A stretch of DNA of 64,000 nucleotides from Parasphingorhabdus flavimaris (lineage in GTDB: Bacteria > Pseudomonadota > Alphaproteobacteria > Sphingomonadales > Sphingomonadaceae): assembly GCF_013371215.1 (NCBI RefSeq), contig NZ_JABWMH010000002.1:744001-808000 (forward strand), read 5' to 3'. Position 1 is the stretch's first letter; every line of letters begins with the position of its first letter. The position numbers and the translations under genes were made by a program. The notes below the pieces were generated by a model that made no database searches, was not told where the DNA came from, and saw nothing but the letters and a program-made list of their open reading frames with translations. Below are positions 43,797-54,568 of the stretch, piece after piece.

Positions 43797-44722
43797 CAGA
43801 TTTGTCCGAAACACCAGCGCAAGACAGACTTCTGCGCATGAATGCGATTTTCAGCTTCGTCCCATATGACAGATTGAGGGCCGTCAATGACCGAGGGCAT
43901 GACTTCCTCGCCCCGATGCGCGGGGAGGCAATGGAGAAACAAGGCGTCCGGCTTTGCCTGTTCCATGATCACTTCATTCACCTGATATGGCATCATCGCG
44001 GCAAGCTTGGCCTCCGCATGTTCCTGCCCCATCGATATCCAGGTATCGGCGACCACGACATCCGCACCTGCGACCGCTTCGTTCTCGTCCCGGTAGATCG
44101 TGATATTCGCGCCAGCGGCCTGGGCCTTCTGGATAAAATCGGGATCGGGATCATAGCCTTCGGGGCACCCGATCCGGACATTATATTTCATCAGCCCGGC
44201 GGCCTCGACAATACTGTTCAGGACATTATTCCCGTCGCCCAGCCATGCGATTTCGAGGCCCGGCAGTGATTTTCCGTGCTCGACCAGGGTCAGCAGATCG
44301 GCAACAATCTGGCAGGGATGAGACAGGTCGGTGAGACCGTTGATAACCGGCACGCTCGCATTGGCAGCCAGTTCGTCGATCTTCGCATGGTCATCAGTAC
44401 GGATCATGATCGCGTCGCACATGCGGGACAGGACCTTGGCCGTATCGGCCACTGTTTCCCCGCGCCCCAGCTGCATCCCGCCGCTGTCCATAACGATGCT
44501 CGAACCGCCAAGCTGGCGGATGGCCATATCAAACGATACCCGGGTCCGGGTACTGCTCTTTTCAAAAATCATCGCCAGCACGTGATCGGCCAATGGCTTG
44601 TCCGCATCCGCCTTGCCCTTGGGCCAGCCCGCGCGAGCGGCCTTGCGGTCGATTGCATCGGATATCATCGCTGCGATGGCGTCGCCGCCCGCGTCGGAGA
44701 GGTTGAGAAAATGCCGGCTCAT
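43796..44722 (-). CDS. argF: Ornithine carbamoyltransferase
   Basis: Makes citrulline from ornithine and carbamoyl phosphate in arginine synthesis. It has 308 residues with the carbamoyl-phosphate site [11 protein letters not shown], the DLSHPCQ motif with HPCQ, and the ornithine-side [13 protein letters not shown] loop (HCLPAHRG). It overlaps argD by 4 bp upstream and hslO by 3 bp downstream. Confidence 0.97.
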   Translation of the reverse strand: MSRHFLNLSDAGGDAIAAMISDAIDRKAARAGWPKGKADADKPLADHVLAMIFEKSSTRTRVSFDMAIRQLGGSSIVMDSGGMQLGRGETVADTAKVLSRMCDAIMIRTDDHAKIDELAANASVPVINGLTDLSHPCQIVADLLTLVEHGKSLPGLEIAWLGDGNNVLNSIVEAAGLMKYNVRIGCPEGYDPDPDFIQKAQAAGANITIYRDENEAVAGADVVVADTWISMGQEHAEAKLAAMMPYQVNEVIMEQAKPDALFLHCLPAHRGEEVMPSVIDGPQSVIWDEAENRIHAQKSVLRWCFGQI

Positions 44723-45903
44723 GACGCAGGAGCCACATAGTCGGCCGCGCCGGCAGACAATTTCTCGATGAACGTCGCGATATGACTGTCCTCGATATTC
44801 AATGGCGGCAATATCCGCAAAGTATTGTCACCGGCAGCAACGGTCAGCAGGCCATGATTGTCTCGGAGATGCGCGACAAAACTCCGCGCTTCCTGTGTCA
44901 TCATAAGACCGAGCATCAGGCCCTTGCCCCGCACGCCTATGAAAAGATCAGGATAATTGCCGATAAACTGCTCGATCGCCGCGCGCAGCTTGTCGCCGGT
45001 CGTCCGGACATTCTCGAGAAATTCGTCATTGGCAACCACGTCCCAGACCGCGTTGCCGGCAGCCATGGCCAGAGGATTGCCGCCATAGGTGGAACCGTGG
45101 GTTCCGACCACCATGCCGCGCGCCGCTTCTTCGGTTGCAAGACAGGCTCCCAGAGGGAAGCCGCCCCCGATACCTTTGGCGCTCGCGATGATGTCGGGGG
45201 TGATCCCGTATAGTTCGTGGGCATATAGCGCACCGGTACGAGCAACCCCGCATTGCACTTCGTCGAGTACCAGCAAGATGCCGTGTTTGTCGGCCAGATC
45301 GCGCAAGCCCTTCATAAATTCGTCCGAAGCAGGACGAACGCCGCCCTCGCCCTGGATCGGCTCGACCAGAAAAGCAGCGGTCTTGTCGGTGATCGCTGCA
45401 GCAGCGCCTTCCAGATCGTCAAAATCGACATATTTGAAGCCAGCAAGAAGCGGCGAGAAACCGTGGTGCATCTTTTCCTGGTTGGAAGCCGAAATGGTCG
45501 CCATCGTCCGGCCATGGAAGGCGTTTTTGAACGTGATGATCTCGAACCGGTCGCTGCCTGCCGACTGATGATAGGCCCGGGCCGCCTTGATCGCACACTC
45601 AACTGCTTCCGCTCCGCTGTTGGTGAAGAAAACCGTGTCGGCGAAGGTCGTGTCGACCAGACGCTGCGCGAATTTCTCGCCCTGCGGGCTGCCGTAGAGA
45701 TTAGAGACGTGCATCAATGTTGCAGCCTGATCCTGGATCGCCTTGGTCAGATGCGGATGGCCGTGGCCAAGCAGATTGACCGCGATGCCGCTGGCAAAGT
45801 CCAGAGCCCGCGAACCATCTTCGGAAATAAGCCAGGCGCCCTCGCCTCGCACGGGACGAAAACCACACCGGGGATATACGGGCATGAGCGGAGTAATCGC
45901 CAT
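44719..45903 (-). CDS. argD: Acetylornithine aminotransferase
   Basis: PLP enzyme converting N-acetylglutamate semialdehyde to acetylornithine; it may also act on succinyl-diaminopimelate. It has 394 residues from the ATG at 45903, which has AAGGAAAG just upstream. Class III aminotransferase marks are [42 protein letters not shown] and [14 protein letters not shown] with the PLP lysine. It heads the argD-argF-hslO operon and is divergent from katG. Confidence 0.96.
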   Translation of the reverse strand: MAITPLMPVYPRCGFRPVRGEGAWLISEDGSRALDFASGIAVNLLGHGHPHLTKAIQDQAATLMHVSNLYGSPQGEKFAQRLVDTTFADTVFFTNSGAEAVECAIKAARAYHQSAGSDRFEIITFKNAFHGRTMATISASNQEKMHHGFSPLLAGFKYVDFDDLEGAAAAITDKTAAFLVEPIQGEGGVRPASDEFMKGLRDLADKHGILLVLDEVQCGVARTGALYAHELYGITPDIIASAKGIGGGFPLGACLATEEAARGMVVGTHGSTYGGNPLAMAAGNAVWDVVANDEFLENVRTTGDKLRAAIEQFIGNYPDLFIGVRGKGLMLGLMMTQEARSFVAHLRDNHGLLTVAAGDNTLRILPPLNIEDSHIATFIEKLSAGAADYVAPAS

Positions 45904-46173
45904 CTTACTTTCCTTCCAACAATTGAACGCGAACAAAATAGAAAAGGCGACCCGACTGGCCGCCTCTCGCATTGGGACGGTCTTATATGCCGCTTCGGCA
46001 AGGTGGTCAATCGTGGTGCGCGGTGGCGCGCAGCAGGCGGCGTAATTGGCCATTATCGACAATAATGATCACACAGACAGGGACAATTCGTTTAATTCGC
46101 GCATCGCTTTGCGATATAAGCAGATGTCAGTCGTCAGCATTAGACTTGGCGCGATATCATAGGAGAAACTCAA

Positions 46174-48369
46174 ATGGACATGAAAACAACCGGTTCCCCC
46201 GAAGGTTGCCCGATGAGCTCTGGCGGCGGCGTTCGCGCTCTGCTCGGCAGGCAGAATCGCGATTGGTGGCCCGATTCCCTCCAGCTCGATATTCTCACCC
46301 AGAACGGCGCATCCCCCGATCCGATGGACCCCGATTTCGATTATACCAAGGCCTTCAAGGCGCTGGATTATCAGGAACTGAAAAAAGACTTGAAAGCCCT
46401 GATGACCGACAGCCAGCCTTGGTGGCCGGCGGATTACGGCCATTATGGCCCGTTCTTCATCCGCATGGCCTGGCACGCAGCCGGCACTTATCGCACCGGC
46501 GACGGTCGCGGCGGCGCTTCGAGCGGGCAACAGCGCTTTGCCCCGCTCAACAGCTGGCCGGACAATGGCAATCTCGACAAGGCGAGACGCCTGCTCTGGC
46601 CAATCAAGAAAAAATATGGACAGCATATCAGCTGGGCCGACTTGTTTGTCCTCACTGGCAATGTCGCGATCGAATCCATGGGCGGTCCGGTTTTCGGCTT
46701 CGGTGGTGGACGCAAGGACGTCTACGCTCCGGAAACGGATGTCTATTGGGGCTCGGAAGAGCAGTGGGTCAATGAAGGCGTTGCCACGCGCATCAATCCT
46801 GACGAAGGCAAGGCGCTGGAGAACCCGCTGGCGGCGATCCAGATGGGCCTCATCTACGTCAATCCGGAAGGCCCTGGCGGAAATCCGCACGACGCTGAGG
46901 GCATGGCCCGCGACATGAAGGAAACCTTCGCTCGCATGGCGATGAACGACGAGGAAACCGTCGCGCTGACCGCTGGCGGACACGCGTTCGGCAAATGCCA
47001 TGGCGCGGTCCCGCCCGACCAGCTGAGCGGCGACCCGGAATCCGGCGACCTGCATCTGATGGGCTTCGGCTGGGCAACCGATCCCGAACAGATCGGTGAA
47101 GGCCATATCACCACTTCCGGCCTCGAAGGCGCGTGGACTCCCAACCCGACCCAATGGGGCGGCGACTATTTCCGGCTTTTGTTCAAATATGACTATGAGC
47201 TGGTCGAAAGCCCGGCAGGTGCCAAGCAATGGCAGCCGATCAATCCGGACCCCGAGGACATGGCGCCCGATGCCCGCGATCCGTCGAAGAAGGTCCCGAC
47301 GATGATGACCACCGCCGACATGGCGCTCAAGCGCGATCCGGACTATCGCAAGATTTCCGAGCGTTTCCGCGACGATCAGGCGGCGCTGGACGATGCCTTC
47401 GCCCGCGCATGGTTCAAGCTGACCCACCGCGATATGGGGCCCAAGGTCCGTTATCTCGGTCCCGACGTTCCCGCCGAGGATCTGATCTGGCAGGATCCGG
47501 TTCCGGCTGGCACAAAAGCTTCGGACAGCGACGTTGCGGACTTCAAGGCCAAGATACTCGATAGCGGTCTTTCGGTATCCGAGATGGTCAAGGCGGCCTG
47601 GGCTTCGGCCTCTACCTATCGCAAGAGCGATCATCGTGGCGGCACCAATGGTGCCCGGGTTCGGCTCGCTCCGCAAAAGGACTGGAAAGCCAATGATCCG
47701 GAAGAGCTGACCAAAACACTGTCGAAAATCGACGAGTTGCGCGGGCCTTTGTCAATGGCCGATGCGATCGTCATTGCAGGCAGCGCAACGGTCGAGAAAG
47801 CAGCGCAGCAGGCCGGCTTCGATATCAGTGTTCCGATCACCACCGGTCGCGGCGATGCGACGGACGAACAGACCGATGCCGAAAGCTTCGAACCGCTCGA
47901 GCCGTTTGCCGATGGTTTCCGCAACTATCTGCAGACTAAGGCCAGCGTGAAGACGGAAGAAATGCTGGTCGACCGTGCCAACCTCCTCGATCTCTCGATT
48001 CCGGAGATGACGGTGCTGGTTGGTGGTTTGCGGGTGCTCGGAGCCAACCATTCGAGCGCTCCGACCGAAGGCATGTTCACCGATCGTCCGGGCCAGTTGA
48101 CCAACGACTTTTTCGTCAATCTGCTCGAAATGGGCACAATGTGGGAAGTCGTAGACGAGTCCGCAGACGAGCTGTTCATCGGCAAATGCCGTCTGAAAGG
48201 CGAGGAGAAATGGCGCGCGACGCGGACCGATCTGGTGTTCGGATCAAACTCGCAACTGCGAGCCGTCGCCGAGGTCTATGCCGAAGATGGCCATGAACGC
48301 AAATTCGTGGGTGATTTTGTCTCAGCCTGGACAAAAGTCATGAACGCGGGTTGCTTTGAACTCGCCTGA
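46174..48369 (+). CDS. katG: Catalase-peroxidase KatG
   Basis: Heme enzyme that breaks down hydrogen peroxide. It has 731 residues in two peroxidase-like domains. The distal site is IRMAWHAAG (R97, W100, H101), the proximal histidine lies in [13 protein letters not shown], and the adduct Tyr in LIYVNPEGP. The inactive C-terminal copy shows [21 protein letters not shown] lies before the ATG. No oxyR-like gene is close. The C-terminal AWTKVMN is standard. A terminator follows. Confidence 0.97.
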   Translation: MDMKTTGSPEGCPMSSGGGVRALLGRQNRDWWPDSLQLDILTQNGASPDPMDPDFDYTKAFKALDYQELKKDLKALMTDSQPWWPADYGHYGPFFIRMAWHAAGTYRTGDGRGGASSGQQRFAPLNSWPDNGNLDKARRLLWPIKKKYGQHISWADLFVLTGNVAIESMGGPVFGFGGGRKDVYAPETDVYWGSEEQWVNEGVATRINPDEGKALENPLAAIQMGLIYVNPEGPGGNPHDAEGMARDMKETFARMAMNDEETVALTAGGHAFGKCHGAVPPDQLSGDPESGDLHLMGFGWATDPEQIGEGHITTSGLEGAWTPNPTQWGGDYFRLLFKYDYELVESPAGAKQWQPINPDPEDMAPDARDPSKKVPTMMTTADMALKRDPDYRKISERFRDDQAALDDAFARAWFKLTHRDMGPKVRYLGPDVPAEDLIWQDPVPAGTKASDSDVADFKAKILDSGLSVSEMVKAAWASASTYRKSDHRGGTNGARVRLAPQKDWKANDPEELTKTLSKIDELRGPLSMADAIVIAGSATVEKAAQQAGFDISVPITTGRGDATDEQTDAESFEPLEPFADGFRNYLQTKASVKTEEMLVDRANLLDLSIPEMTVLVGGLRVLGANHSSAPTEGMFTDRPGQLTNDFFVNLLEMGTMWEVVDESADELFIGKCRLKGEEKWRATRTDLVFGSNSQLRAVAEVYAEDGHERKFVGDFVSAWTKVMNAGCFELA

Positions 48370-48390
48370 GATGATTTGACCAATTGACAG

Positions 48391-48422
48391 GGACCCGCCG
48401 GAACCAGCCGGCGGGTCCTTTT
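48391..48422 (+). terminator. Rho-independent terminator of katG
   Basis: An 11-bp perfect stem GGACCCGCCGG / CCGGCGGGTCC with a six-base loop, followed by TTTT. Located between katG and the convergent GFA gene. Confidence 0.88.
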
Positions 48423-48438
48423 CATTTCGCCTATGTCG

Positions 48439-48813
48439 CTACAGTCCGGCCCTTGATTTTTCCCAGTTCCGGCCATCAAATTTTCTGATCGTCGGCCGCA
48501 GGTCATGACCATCGTCGAGACAATGATAATTCACGCTCCAGCCATCCGGGTGGGAGCGCGGCTGGTAAAAGCTTTTGACGCCGCAATGCCGGCAAAACAG
48601 ATGCTCCGCCTGCCCGCTGCCGAACCGGTAGCTCGACAGATCGCCATCGCCCTTCAGCAAGGTGAAACCCTTGTGCGGCACGATGAGATGCAGAAAGCCG
48701 GTCCGCGCACAAATCGAACAATTGCAGTCGAGCATATCGGGCGTGGTTGCGACCGTGCCCCTGAAGCGGACCGCGCCGCAATGGCAACCGCCGTGAAAGT
48801 TCGATCCGGTCAC
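48439..48813 (-). CDS. GFA-family (CENP-V/glutathione-dependent formaldehyde-activating-like) protein
   Basis: 124 residues with the zinc-binding cysteine pattern of the family: GGCHCGAVRF, DCNCSICARTG and FCRHCGVKSF, seven to eight cysteines at the expected positions. The reaction of most members is not proven; the formaldehyde role comes from one type enzyme. The start overlaps the stop of the upstream sensor kinase gene (ATGA), implying cotranscription. Confidence 0.9.
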   Translation of the reverse strand: MTGSNFHGGCHCGAVRFRGTVATTPDMLDCNCSICARTGFLHLIVPHKGFTLLKGDGDLSSYRFGSGQAEHLFCRHCGVKSFYQPRSHPDGWSVNYHCLDDGHDLRPTIRKFDGRNWEKSRAGL

Positions 48814-49844
48814 GGGGTTTCCTCCAATATACAGATATGCCGCGTTCCCTGGTCGCCCGTCTCTGAATCCAGCTCACCTTTTGCCATTTGCGCAAAAGCC
48901 TTGAGAAACTGGGTGCCCTGGGCGCCATCACGAATGATATCGGGCAACCCGACCCCGTCGTCACTAACCTCGAGCACGGCGCCATCCGGTACGACACGCA
49001 ACTCAACTCTGATGGTTCCCTTGTCGCGATCGGCAAACGCATGTTTCACCGCGTTTGTGACCAGCTCATTGACCAGCAATCCGACCGCGCCGGCGCGATC
49101 GCGGGATAGTCCGCACGGTTCGGCAGCGACGATCAGCTCGATTCGGCCGTCCAGCGTCAGGGCCTCCCTGAGCGAACCGCAAAGTCTGGTCAAAAAGTCG
49201 TGCATGTCAACGATCGCGATATTGTCGAGATTGTCATATCGCAAGCTCTCATAGGCTTTCGCAAGGCTATGGACCCGCCCCGCGGCCTTGCTGAGCGCCA
49301 CCTTCACTTCGGTGTTTTCGCTTTTCTGCTGCTGCAATGACAGCAGGCTCGACAGGATCGCGAGATTGTTTTTCACGCGATGATCGACTTCGACGAGGAG
49401 CATGTCCCGTTCCGCTATACGCTGCTCTTTTTCGAGCAGTAGCCAGCGGCCGGCGTTCCGGGTTACATCGCCGAGGCAGACTATGGTGAGACCGATCACT
49501 CCATTGACCAGCGTTCTTGGCCCGTCACCGGGTTCTTCGAACGAGAAACTGCCCATGGCGGGCAATACAAAATACCAGGAATAGGCTGTCGTCAGGGCCA
49601 ATGCCATCAGCCCCGCACGAAACCTTCCGAAGAGCGTCGCAAGCAGAATAAACGGAACATTGACGGCATAAGGACCCGCACCGATGGCCCATGTGTTGAT
49701 CAATTCGCGCGTGGCAATCGCAAAGGCAGTAAATGTGATTGCCACTATGATCTGCACGACCAGCGGAGAGATGCGCGGAGCAAGATCGATCAAGTCGAGG
49801 CGATTGATGCGCGCCAGCGAATCCGTGTTGAAATAACTAAACAT
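48810..49844 (-). CDS. HisKA_2-type sensor histidine kinase with DUF4118-like membrane sensor
   Basis: 344 residues. Three to four membrane helices (about 28-48, 58-98, 112-126) match the DUF4118 membrane domain of KdpD-like sensors. A phospho-acceptor box DHRVKNNLAILSSLLSLQQQ (H155) is of the HisKA_2/HWE group. The HATPase domain has GLLVNELVTNAVKHAF and VSDDGVGLPD. Kinases with this box often feed the alphaproteobacterial general stress or light response. No response regulator is adjacent, so it is an orphan. Confidence 0.85.
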   Translation of the reverse strand: MFSYFNTDSLARINRLDLIDLAPRISPLVVQIIVAITFTAFAIATRELINTWAIGAGPYAVNVPFILLATLFGRFRAGLMALALTTAYSWYFVLPAMGSFSFEEPGDGPRTLVNGVIGLTIVCLGDVTRNAGRWLLLEKEQRIAERDMLLVEVDHRVKNNLAILSSLLSLQQQKSENTEVKVALSKAAGRVHSLAKAYESLRYDNLDNIAIVDMHDFLTRLCGSLREALTLDGRIELIVAAEPCGLSRDRAGAVGLLVNELVTNAVKHAFADRDKGTIRVELRVVPDGAVLEVSDDGVGLPDIIRDGAQGTQFLKAFAQMAKGELDSETGDQGTRHICILEETP

Positions 49845-49998
49845 TACTGTCGCCTTCTGAGGGAAAGGCCTGTTTACATCCGTTTGCGACAGCTGAATAT
49901 AATTTAGATCGACATTGGCATTTTATTTCGATGCCGCGGCCCCGGCCAAGTCCCCGATGCTCATAAAGAGTCCGCGCGATAAAGACCCGCGGCGCTGC

Positions 49999-50439
49999 TT
50001 ATTCGCGCACTTCCAGCGTATGAATGTCAATGCGGTTTTCAAGCGTGCGGTGAACCGGACATTTCTCTGCGATCTCGAGCAGTTTCAGCCGTTGCTCGTC
50101 GGTCAAATTACCGTGAAGAACGATCGAACGGTCGATGACATCGATCCGGTTGTCGTCATTGTTGCAGCTTTCGCAGTCCGCAACATGTTCGCGGCTGTGC
50201 TCGAGCACGATATGCACACCTTCGAGCGGAATGCCCTTGCGGTCCGCATACATTTTCATCGTCATGGATGTGCAGCTACCCAGCGCGGCGAGCAACAGAT
50301 CATATGGCGAAGGCCCGCTATCGGTCCCGCCGAAAGACTCGGGCTCATCGGCGAGGAAAACATGCTTTCCGACTCTCACGGTCTGCTGGAATTTTCCTTT
50401 GGCGGTCTCGACGGAGACGAGCGAGGGGTTGGTTGCCAT
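49999..50439 (-). CDS. OsmC/YhfA-family protein
   Basis: 146 residues of the OsmC/Ohr fold. The first redox cysteine is in [18 protein letters not shown] (C56), the second in [14 protein letters not shown] (C127), as in peroxide-handling OsmC-like proteins. An extra CESC pair (C89, C92) sits between them in a loop [11 protein letters not shown] typical of a sub-branch. It starts two bases after the glmS stop, so it is probably cotranscribed with glmS. Confidence 0.88.
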   Translation of the reverse strand: MATNPSLVSVETAKGKFQQTVRVGKHVFLADEPESFGGTDSGPSPYDLLLAALGSCTSMTMKMYADRKGIPLEGVHIVLEHSREHVADCESCNNDDNRIDVIDRSIVLHGNLTDEQRLKLLEIAEKCPVHRTLENRIDIHTLEVRE

Positions 50440-50441
50440 GA

Positions 50442-52265
50442 TTATTCCACCGTAACCGATTTTGCGAGATTGCGCGGCTGATCGACATCCGTGCCCTTGG
50501 CGACGGCAACATGATAGGCAAGCAACTGCACCGGCACGGCATAGACCAACGGTGCGATCAGCGGATGAACTTTCGGCATTTCGATCGTCGCCAGACAGCC
50601 ATCACCGGCTTCGGCAATGCCCTCGGCGTCGGAGATCAGCACGACCTTCCCGCCCCGGGCCATGACTTCCTGCATGTTGGACACGGTTTTTTCGAACAAT
50701 GGTCCCGAAGGCGCCAGCACGATCACCGGCACCGCTTCATCGATCAGGGCGATCGGACCATGTTTCATCTCGCCGGACGCATAGCCCTCGGCGTGGATAT
50801 AGCTGATTTCCTTGAGCTTGAGCGCGCCTTCCAGTGCCAGTGGATAATCCGGGCCGCGGCCGAGATAGAGGACGTCCCGCGCCGGCGCGATATGATGGGC
50901 CATATCGGCAATATCATCATCGTGGGCGAGCGCAGCGTTCAGAGCGGCTGGCGCTTCGGTCAGATGCTTGACGACTTCCCTCTCCTCGTCGCGGCTCATC
51001 TTCCCTTTCACCACCGCAAGATGAGCCGCCAGCGCCGCCAGCACGGCCAGCTGGCAGGAAAAGGCCTTGGTCGATGCAACCCCGATTTCGGGACCGGCAT
51101 GGGTGGGGAGAAGCAAATCGGCCTCCCGCGCCATACTGCTGGTTGGAACATTGACGACCACAGCGATCTTCTGGCCATTTTCCTTGGAGTGGCGCAACGC
51201 AGCCAGCGTATCCGCCGTCTCGCCCGACTGCGATATGAAAAGGGCCAGACCGCCTGCTTCCAGCACCGGATCGCGATAACGGAATTCCGAAGCAAAATCG
51301 AGATCCACCGGTACGCGGGCAAAAGTCTCGAACCAATATTTGGCGACCATGCCGGCATAATAGCTGGTCCCGCAGGCCACGATCGTAATCCGCTTGATAT
51401 CGCCCAGATCGAAATCCATTTGCGGCAACGCGACCTGCTGCTCGAGCGGACGGATGTAGCTTTGCAGCGTTTGCGCGACCACGGTGGGTTGCTCGAATAT
51501 CTCCTTCTGCATGAAATGGCGATAGTTGCCCTTTTCAATCGAGGCAGCGGAAACGCCGGAAGTCGTGATTTCGCGTTCTACCGGCTGGTTGTCCTTGTCA
51601 TAAATCTCAGCACCGTCGCGGGTTATGACCACCCAGTCGCCTTCTTCAAGATAGGCAATTTTCTGGGTCAGAGGAGCCAGCGCCAAGGCGTCGGACCCCA
51701 GATAAGTTTCACCATCGCCATAGCCGACCACCAGAGGCGAACCTAGACGCGCGCCGATCAATAGGTCCGGTTGGGAACGGAAGGCTATCGCCAGCGCAAA
51801 AGCGCCGCGCAACAACGGCAATATCGCCTGGACCGCTTCTTGCGGAGATTTGCCCGCTTCTACCTGCTCGCTAACCAGATGCGCGACCACTTCGGTATCG
51901 GTCTCGCTTTCAAACGACCGCCCGCGTGCGCTCAACTCTTCGCGCAAACTCTTGAAATTTTCGATAATGCCGTTGTGAACCAGCGCCAGTTCGCTCGTAG
52001 CTTGGGGATGGGCGTTGCTGGTCGTCGGCGCACCGTGCGTCGCCCACCGGGTGTGTGCGATCCCGACATTGCCCGCGGCGTCGTCGGCTTTCAGAACGGT
52101 CACCAGATTGGCAAGCTTGCCCTCGGCGCGGCGACGGATCAGCTGGCCGTCATGAACGGTGCAGACACCGGCGCTGTCATATCCGCGATATTCCATGCGC
52201 TTCAGCCCATCGACCAGACGATCCGAGACAGGTTCCTTGCCTACAATTCCAATGATTCCGCACAT
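50442..52265 (-). CDS. glmS: Glutamine--fructose-6-phosphate aminotransferase
   Basis: First enzyme of UDP-GlcNAc synthesis, making glucosamine-6-phosphate. It has 607 residues. The N-terminal glutaminase domain begins MCGIIGIVG with catalytic C2 and holds [13 protein letters not shown]. Two SIS domains follow ([25 protein letters not shown]), and the chain ends AKSVTVE, as is usual. The vapBC pair separates it from glmU. It is closely followed by the osmC-like gene. No ribozyme is expected or seen. Confidence 0.97.
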   Translation of the reverse strand: MCGIIGIVGKEPVSDRLVDGLKRMEYRGYDSAGVCTVHDGQLIRRRAEGKLANLVTVLKADDAAGNVGIAHTRWATHGAPTTSNAHPQATSELALVHNGIIENFKSLREELSARGRSFESETDTEVVAHLVSEQVEAGKSPQEAVQAILPLLRGAFALAIAFRSQPDLLIGARLGSPLVVGYGDGETYLGSDALALAPLTQKIAYLEEGDWVVITRDGAEIYDKDNQPVEREITTSGVSAASIEKGNYRHFMQKEIFEQPTVVAQTLQSYIRPLEQQVALPQMDFDLGDIKRITIVACGTSYYAGMVAKYWFETFARVPVDLDFASEFRYRDPVLEAGGLALFISQSGETADTLAALRHSKENGQKIAVVVNVPTSSMAREADLLLPTHAGPEIGVASTKAFSCQLAVLAALAAHLAVVKGKMSRDEEREVVKHLTEAPAALNAALAHDDDIADMAHHIAPARDVLYLGRGPDYPLALEGALKLKEISYIHAEGYASGEMKHGPIALIDEAVPVIVLAPSGPLFEKTVSNMQEVMARGGKVVLISDAEGIAEAGDGCLATIEMPKVHPLIAPLVYAVPVQLLAYHVAVAKGTDVDQPRNLAKSVTVE

Positions 52266-52283
52266 GCTTTTCGGACTTTCTTC

Positions 52284-52652
52284 TTAGAGGGTATAAGGTA
52301 TTCGGATGCCCGGCATAGCCGCTGGAAAATCCTTTGTATTACGTGTAATTAGAATGCGACCGGATAATTGCGCGGACGCGAGAATTATCGCGTCAACCGT
52401 CTTTAAGCGCTTTCGATCAGATCTCAACAACGCTGCCCGCCGCCCGATTTCTTCATTCACCTCGATTATGGTAAAATAGGATAGAAATCCTTCGGCACGA
52501 TCGCCATCATCCGGCAGCGCACCCGTAACGACTTCAACCCAGGTCAAGCGACTGATATAGCGACGATCGTAACGTTTCAATTCAGCATGAGCCGAGCCAA
52601 CATCATTTAGTGCGTCGATCAATATATTGGAATCAAAGACCGCTTCGCTCAC
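52284..52652 (-). CDS. vapC: PIN-domain toxin VapC
   Basis: 122-residue PIN-fold RNase toxin. The acidic residues of the site are visible: VFDSNILIDAL (D7), WVEVVTG (E39), and the later KTVDAIILASA and NTKDFP aspartates. It overlaps its antitoxin gene by 4 bp (ATGA), the normal vapBC coupling. VapC toxins cut initiator or other tRNAs or rRNA; the target of this one is unknown. It lies between glmU and glmS, and the gap to glmS is 18 bp. Confidence 0.92.
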   Translation of the reverse strand: MSEAVFDSNILIDALNDVGSAHAELKRYDRRYISRLTWVEVVTGALPDDGDRAEGFLSYFTIIEVNEEIGRRAALLRSDRKRLKTVDAIILASAQLSGRILITRNTKDFPAAMPGIRIPYTL

Positions 52653-52969
52653 TTGAGATATCGCTCTGCTTCGCGGTCATCATTTTCGTCGAACAGGTCG
52701 GGGAATTCTTTCCGAACTTCCCAATAGTCGGAATCCCAAGGCCGCGTCCAGGACGCCCGCTCCCTGCGCTGCCAATCAACAGCGTCACCGATATCCGTGC
52801 GGTCTTTCCAGATACCGAAATATTTTTCGATGCCTTGCTTGGATTCCTCCGCACGATAACCGGCCACCGCCTCGCGCAGCAACTGCGCACGCGACTTGCC
52901 CTGCTCCGCCGCCTGCGCGTCGAGCCATTTCACATCGTCTTCGGGAAGATCAGCAAGGATTCGGGTCAT
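52649..52969 (-). CDS. vapB: Ribbon-helix-helix antitoxin (VapB-like)
   Basis: 106 residues. The N-terminal part (about 1-45) MTRILADLPEDDVKWLDAQAA then GKSRAQLLREAVAGY is a ribbon-helix-helix DNA-binding unit of the CopG/Arc type. The C-terminal acidic and tryptophan-rich part (WTRPWDSDYWEVRKEFPDLFDE) should wrap the toxin. The paired TGATATCA palindromes just upstream are the expected autoregulatory operator. Coupled to vapC downstream. Confidence 0.9.
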   Translation of the reverse strand: MTRILADLPEDDVKWLDAQAAEQGKSRAQLLREAVAGYRAEESKQGIEKYFGIWKDRTDIGDAVDWQRRERASWTRPWDSDYWEVRKEFPDLFDENDDREAERYLK

Positions 52970-52979
52970 GATGATATAT

Positions 52980-53000
52980 TGATATCATATCGTGATATCA
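52980..53000. promoter_or_regulatory. Double TGATATCA operator of vapBC
   Basis: Two perfect 8-bp palindromes TGATATCA at 52980-52987 and 52993-53000, 13 bp apart centre to centre, begin 11 bp upstream of the antitoxin ATG. The layout is like that of RHH-antitoxin operators, where repressor dimers bind side by side. Confidence 0.65.
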
Positions 53001-53107
53001 TGTCAAGTCGCCAACATCCATCGGGATGCAGCGAGACTCCCGATCATAACCGAATATACCATCGTCAAAAGCGGAGGAAGTTCGCCGTTCGGCCGCTCGC
53101 ATGCCGG

Positions 53108-54457
53108 CTATTTTCCCGCCTTTTTCTTCAGCATAGCGCTACGGAATTTTGTCGCCCAACCCGCCTTGGCCGTCTGCTCTGCACGAACCAGCGCCAGATC
53201 ACCCGCAGCAACATCCTTGGTCAGTGTCGCCCCTGCCCCGACAATCGCACCATCGCCGATCGTAACCGGCGCCACCAGCGCGCTATTTGATCCGATGAAC
53301 GCGCCTTTGCCGATCACCGTCTTATATTTGAAATAGCCGTCATAATTGCAGGTGATGGTGCCGGCTCCGATATTGGCGCCCTCGCCCACGTCGGCATCAC
53401 CGAGATAGCTCAGGTGATTGGCCTTGGCGCCTTTGCCCAGCGTGGCTTTCTTCATCTCGACAAAATTCCCGACTTTCGAGCCTTCCTCCATCACCGCGCC
53501 GGGTCGCAGGCGGGCGAAGGGGCCGACATTGGCGTTCGGACCGATGGTCGCGCCTTCGATATGGCTGTGACCGTAAATTTTTGTTCCGCTGGCGATGGAA
53601 ACACCCGGACCGAATATCACATTGGGCTCGATGACCACGTCGGCAGATATCTGCGTGTCATGGGAAAACCACACACTTTCCGGTGCGATCAGGCTGACGC
53701 CGTCCGCCATCGCCCGCTCGCGGCGACGGGCCTGCCAGTCGCCTTCGACCGCCGCCAGTTCGGCGCGGCTGTTCACGCCGGCGACTTCGGCTGGATCATC
53801 GACCTCGATCACCGCGCTTTTCTGGCCCGGCAGCATGACGATATCGGGCAGATAATATTCGCCCGCGGCGTTGTCGTTGCTGATCTGGTCGAGCAGGATG
53901 AACAGATCGGTCGAGCGCGCCGCCATCAGGCCGCTGTTGCACAGGTTTACACCGCGCTCCGCATCACTGGCGTCCTTATACTCGACCATCTTCTCGATTT
54001 CGCCCTGTTCATCGGCGATGATCCGGCCATAAGCACCAGCATCATCGGGACGAAAGCCGAGCACGACCGCGCGCGGTTCAGAGCCGTTGTTGAGGCGATA
54101 GATCATGTCCCGCATCGTGTCGGCGCTGACCATGGGAACATCGCCGTAAAGGATCAGCACATCGCCGGCGAAACCCTTGAGCGCGTCGTGCGCCTGGGCA
54201 ACGGCATGGCCGGTGCCGAGCTGGTTTTCCTGCACCGCAATCGCGACATTGCACCCCTCGACGCTGGCTTCGATCTGCTCCCGGCGCGCACCGACCACGA
54301 CAACGGTGCGCTCGACGCCAATGGAATCGACCGTATCGAGCAGATGGTGGAGCATCGGCTTGCCGGCGATCGGATGCAGCACCTTATGCTTGTCCGATTT
54401 CATCCGCGTGCCTTGTCCGGCGGCTAATATGATTGCGGCTAGCGGGCGATCGGTCAT
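53108..54457 (-). CDS. glmU: Bifunctional GlmU (GlcNAc-1-P uridyltransferase / GlcN-1-P acetyltransferase)
   Basis: Makes UDP-GlcNAc in two steps. In 449 residues the N-terminal pyrophosphorylase domain begins IILAAGQGTRMKSDKHKVLHPIAGKPM and has ENQLGTGHAV and ILYGDVP. The C-terminal left-handed beta helix has hexapeptide repeats and VGNFVEMKKATLGKGAKANHLSYLGDA, GAGTITCNYDGYFKYKT, the acetyltransferase site. It lies upstream of vapBC and glmS in the same direction. Confidence 0.97.
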   Translation of the reverse strand: MTDRPLAAIILAAGQGTRMKSDKHKVLHPIAGKPMLHHLLDTVDSIGVERTVVVVGARREQIEASVEGCNVAIAVQENQLGTGHAVAQAHDALKGFAGDVLILYGDVPMVSADTMRDMIYRLNNGSEPRAVVLGFRPDDAGAYGRIIADEQGEIEKMVEYKDASDAERGVNLCNSGLMAARSTDLFILLDQISNDNAAGEYYLPDIVMLPGQKSAVIEVDDPAEVAGVNSRAELAAVEGDWQARRRERAMADGVSLIAPESVWFSHDTQISADVVIEPNVIFGPGVSIASGTKIYGHSHIEGATIGPNANVGPFARLRPGAVMEEGSKVGNFVEMKKATLGKGAKANHLSYLGDADVGEGANIGAGTITCNYDGYFKYKTVIGKGAFIGSNSALVAPVTIGDGAIVGAGATLTKDVAAGDLALVRAEQTAKAGWATKFRSAMLKKKAGK

Positions 54458-54568
54458 AAGGATACTCCGGAGAACTTGATTGGTCGGGGCTCTTTACCGC
54501 CCATTTGCAGCGGCTAATGCCATGCGGGGCACGCTTAATCCAGCCCGTTTATCGCCCTCGAGACCGGT

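Noticed and set aside
46103-46115. Short inverted repeat ATCGC-TTT-GCGAT upstream of katG
   Set aside because: Only five-base arms and no match to an OxyR or Fur pattern I could support; likely chance.
46069-47676. Long open frame (about 535 codons) antisense to katG
   Set aside because: It mirrors katG codon for codon, has no ribosome site and no recognisable domain; such frames arise from codon bias in GC-rich genes.
49915-50481. 188-codon frame antisense to the osmC-like gene
   Set aside because: The osmC-like gene has conserved cysteines and operon position; the antisense frame has neither.
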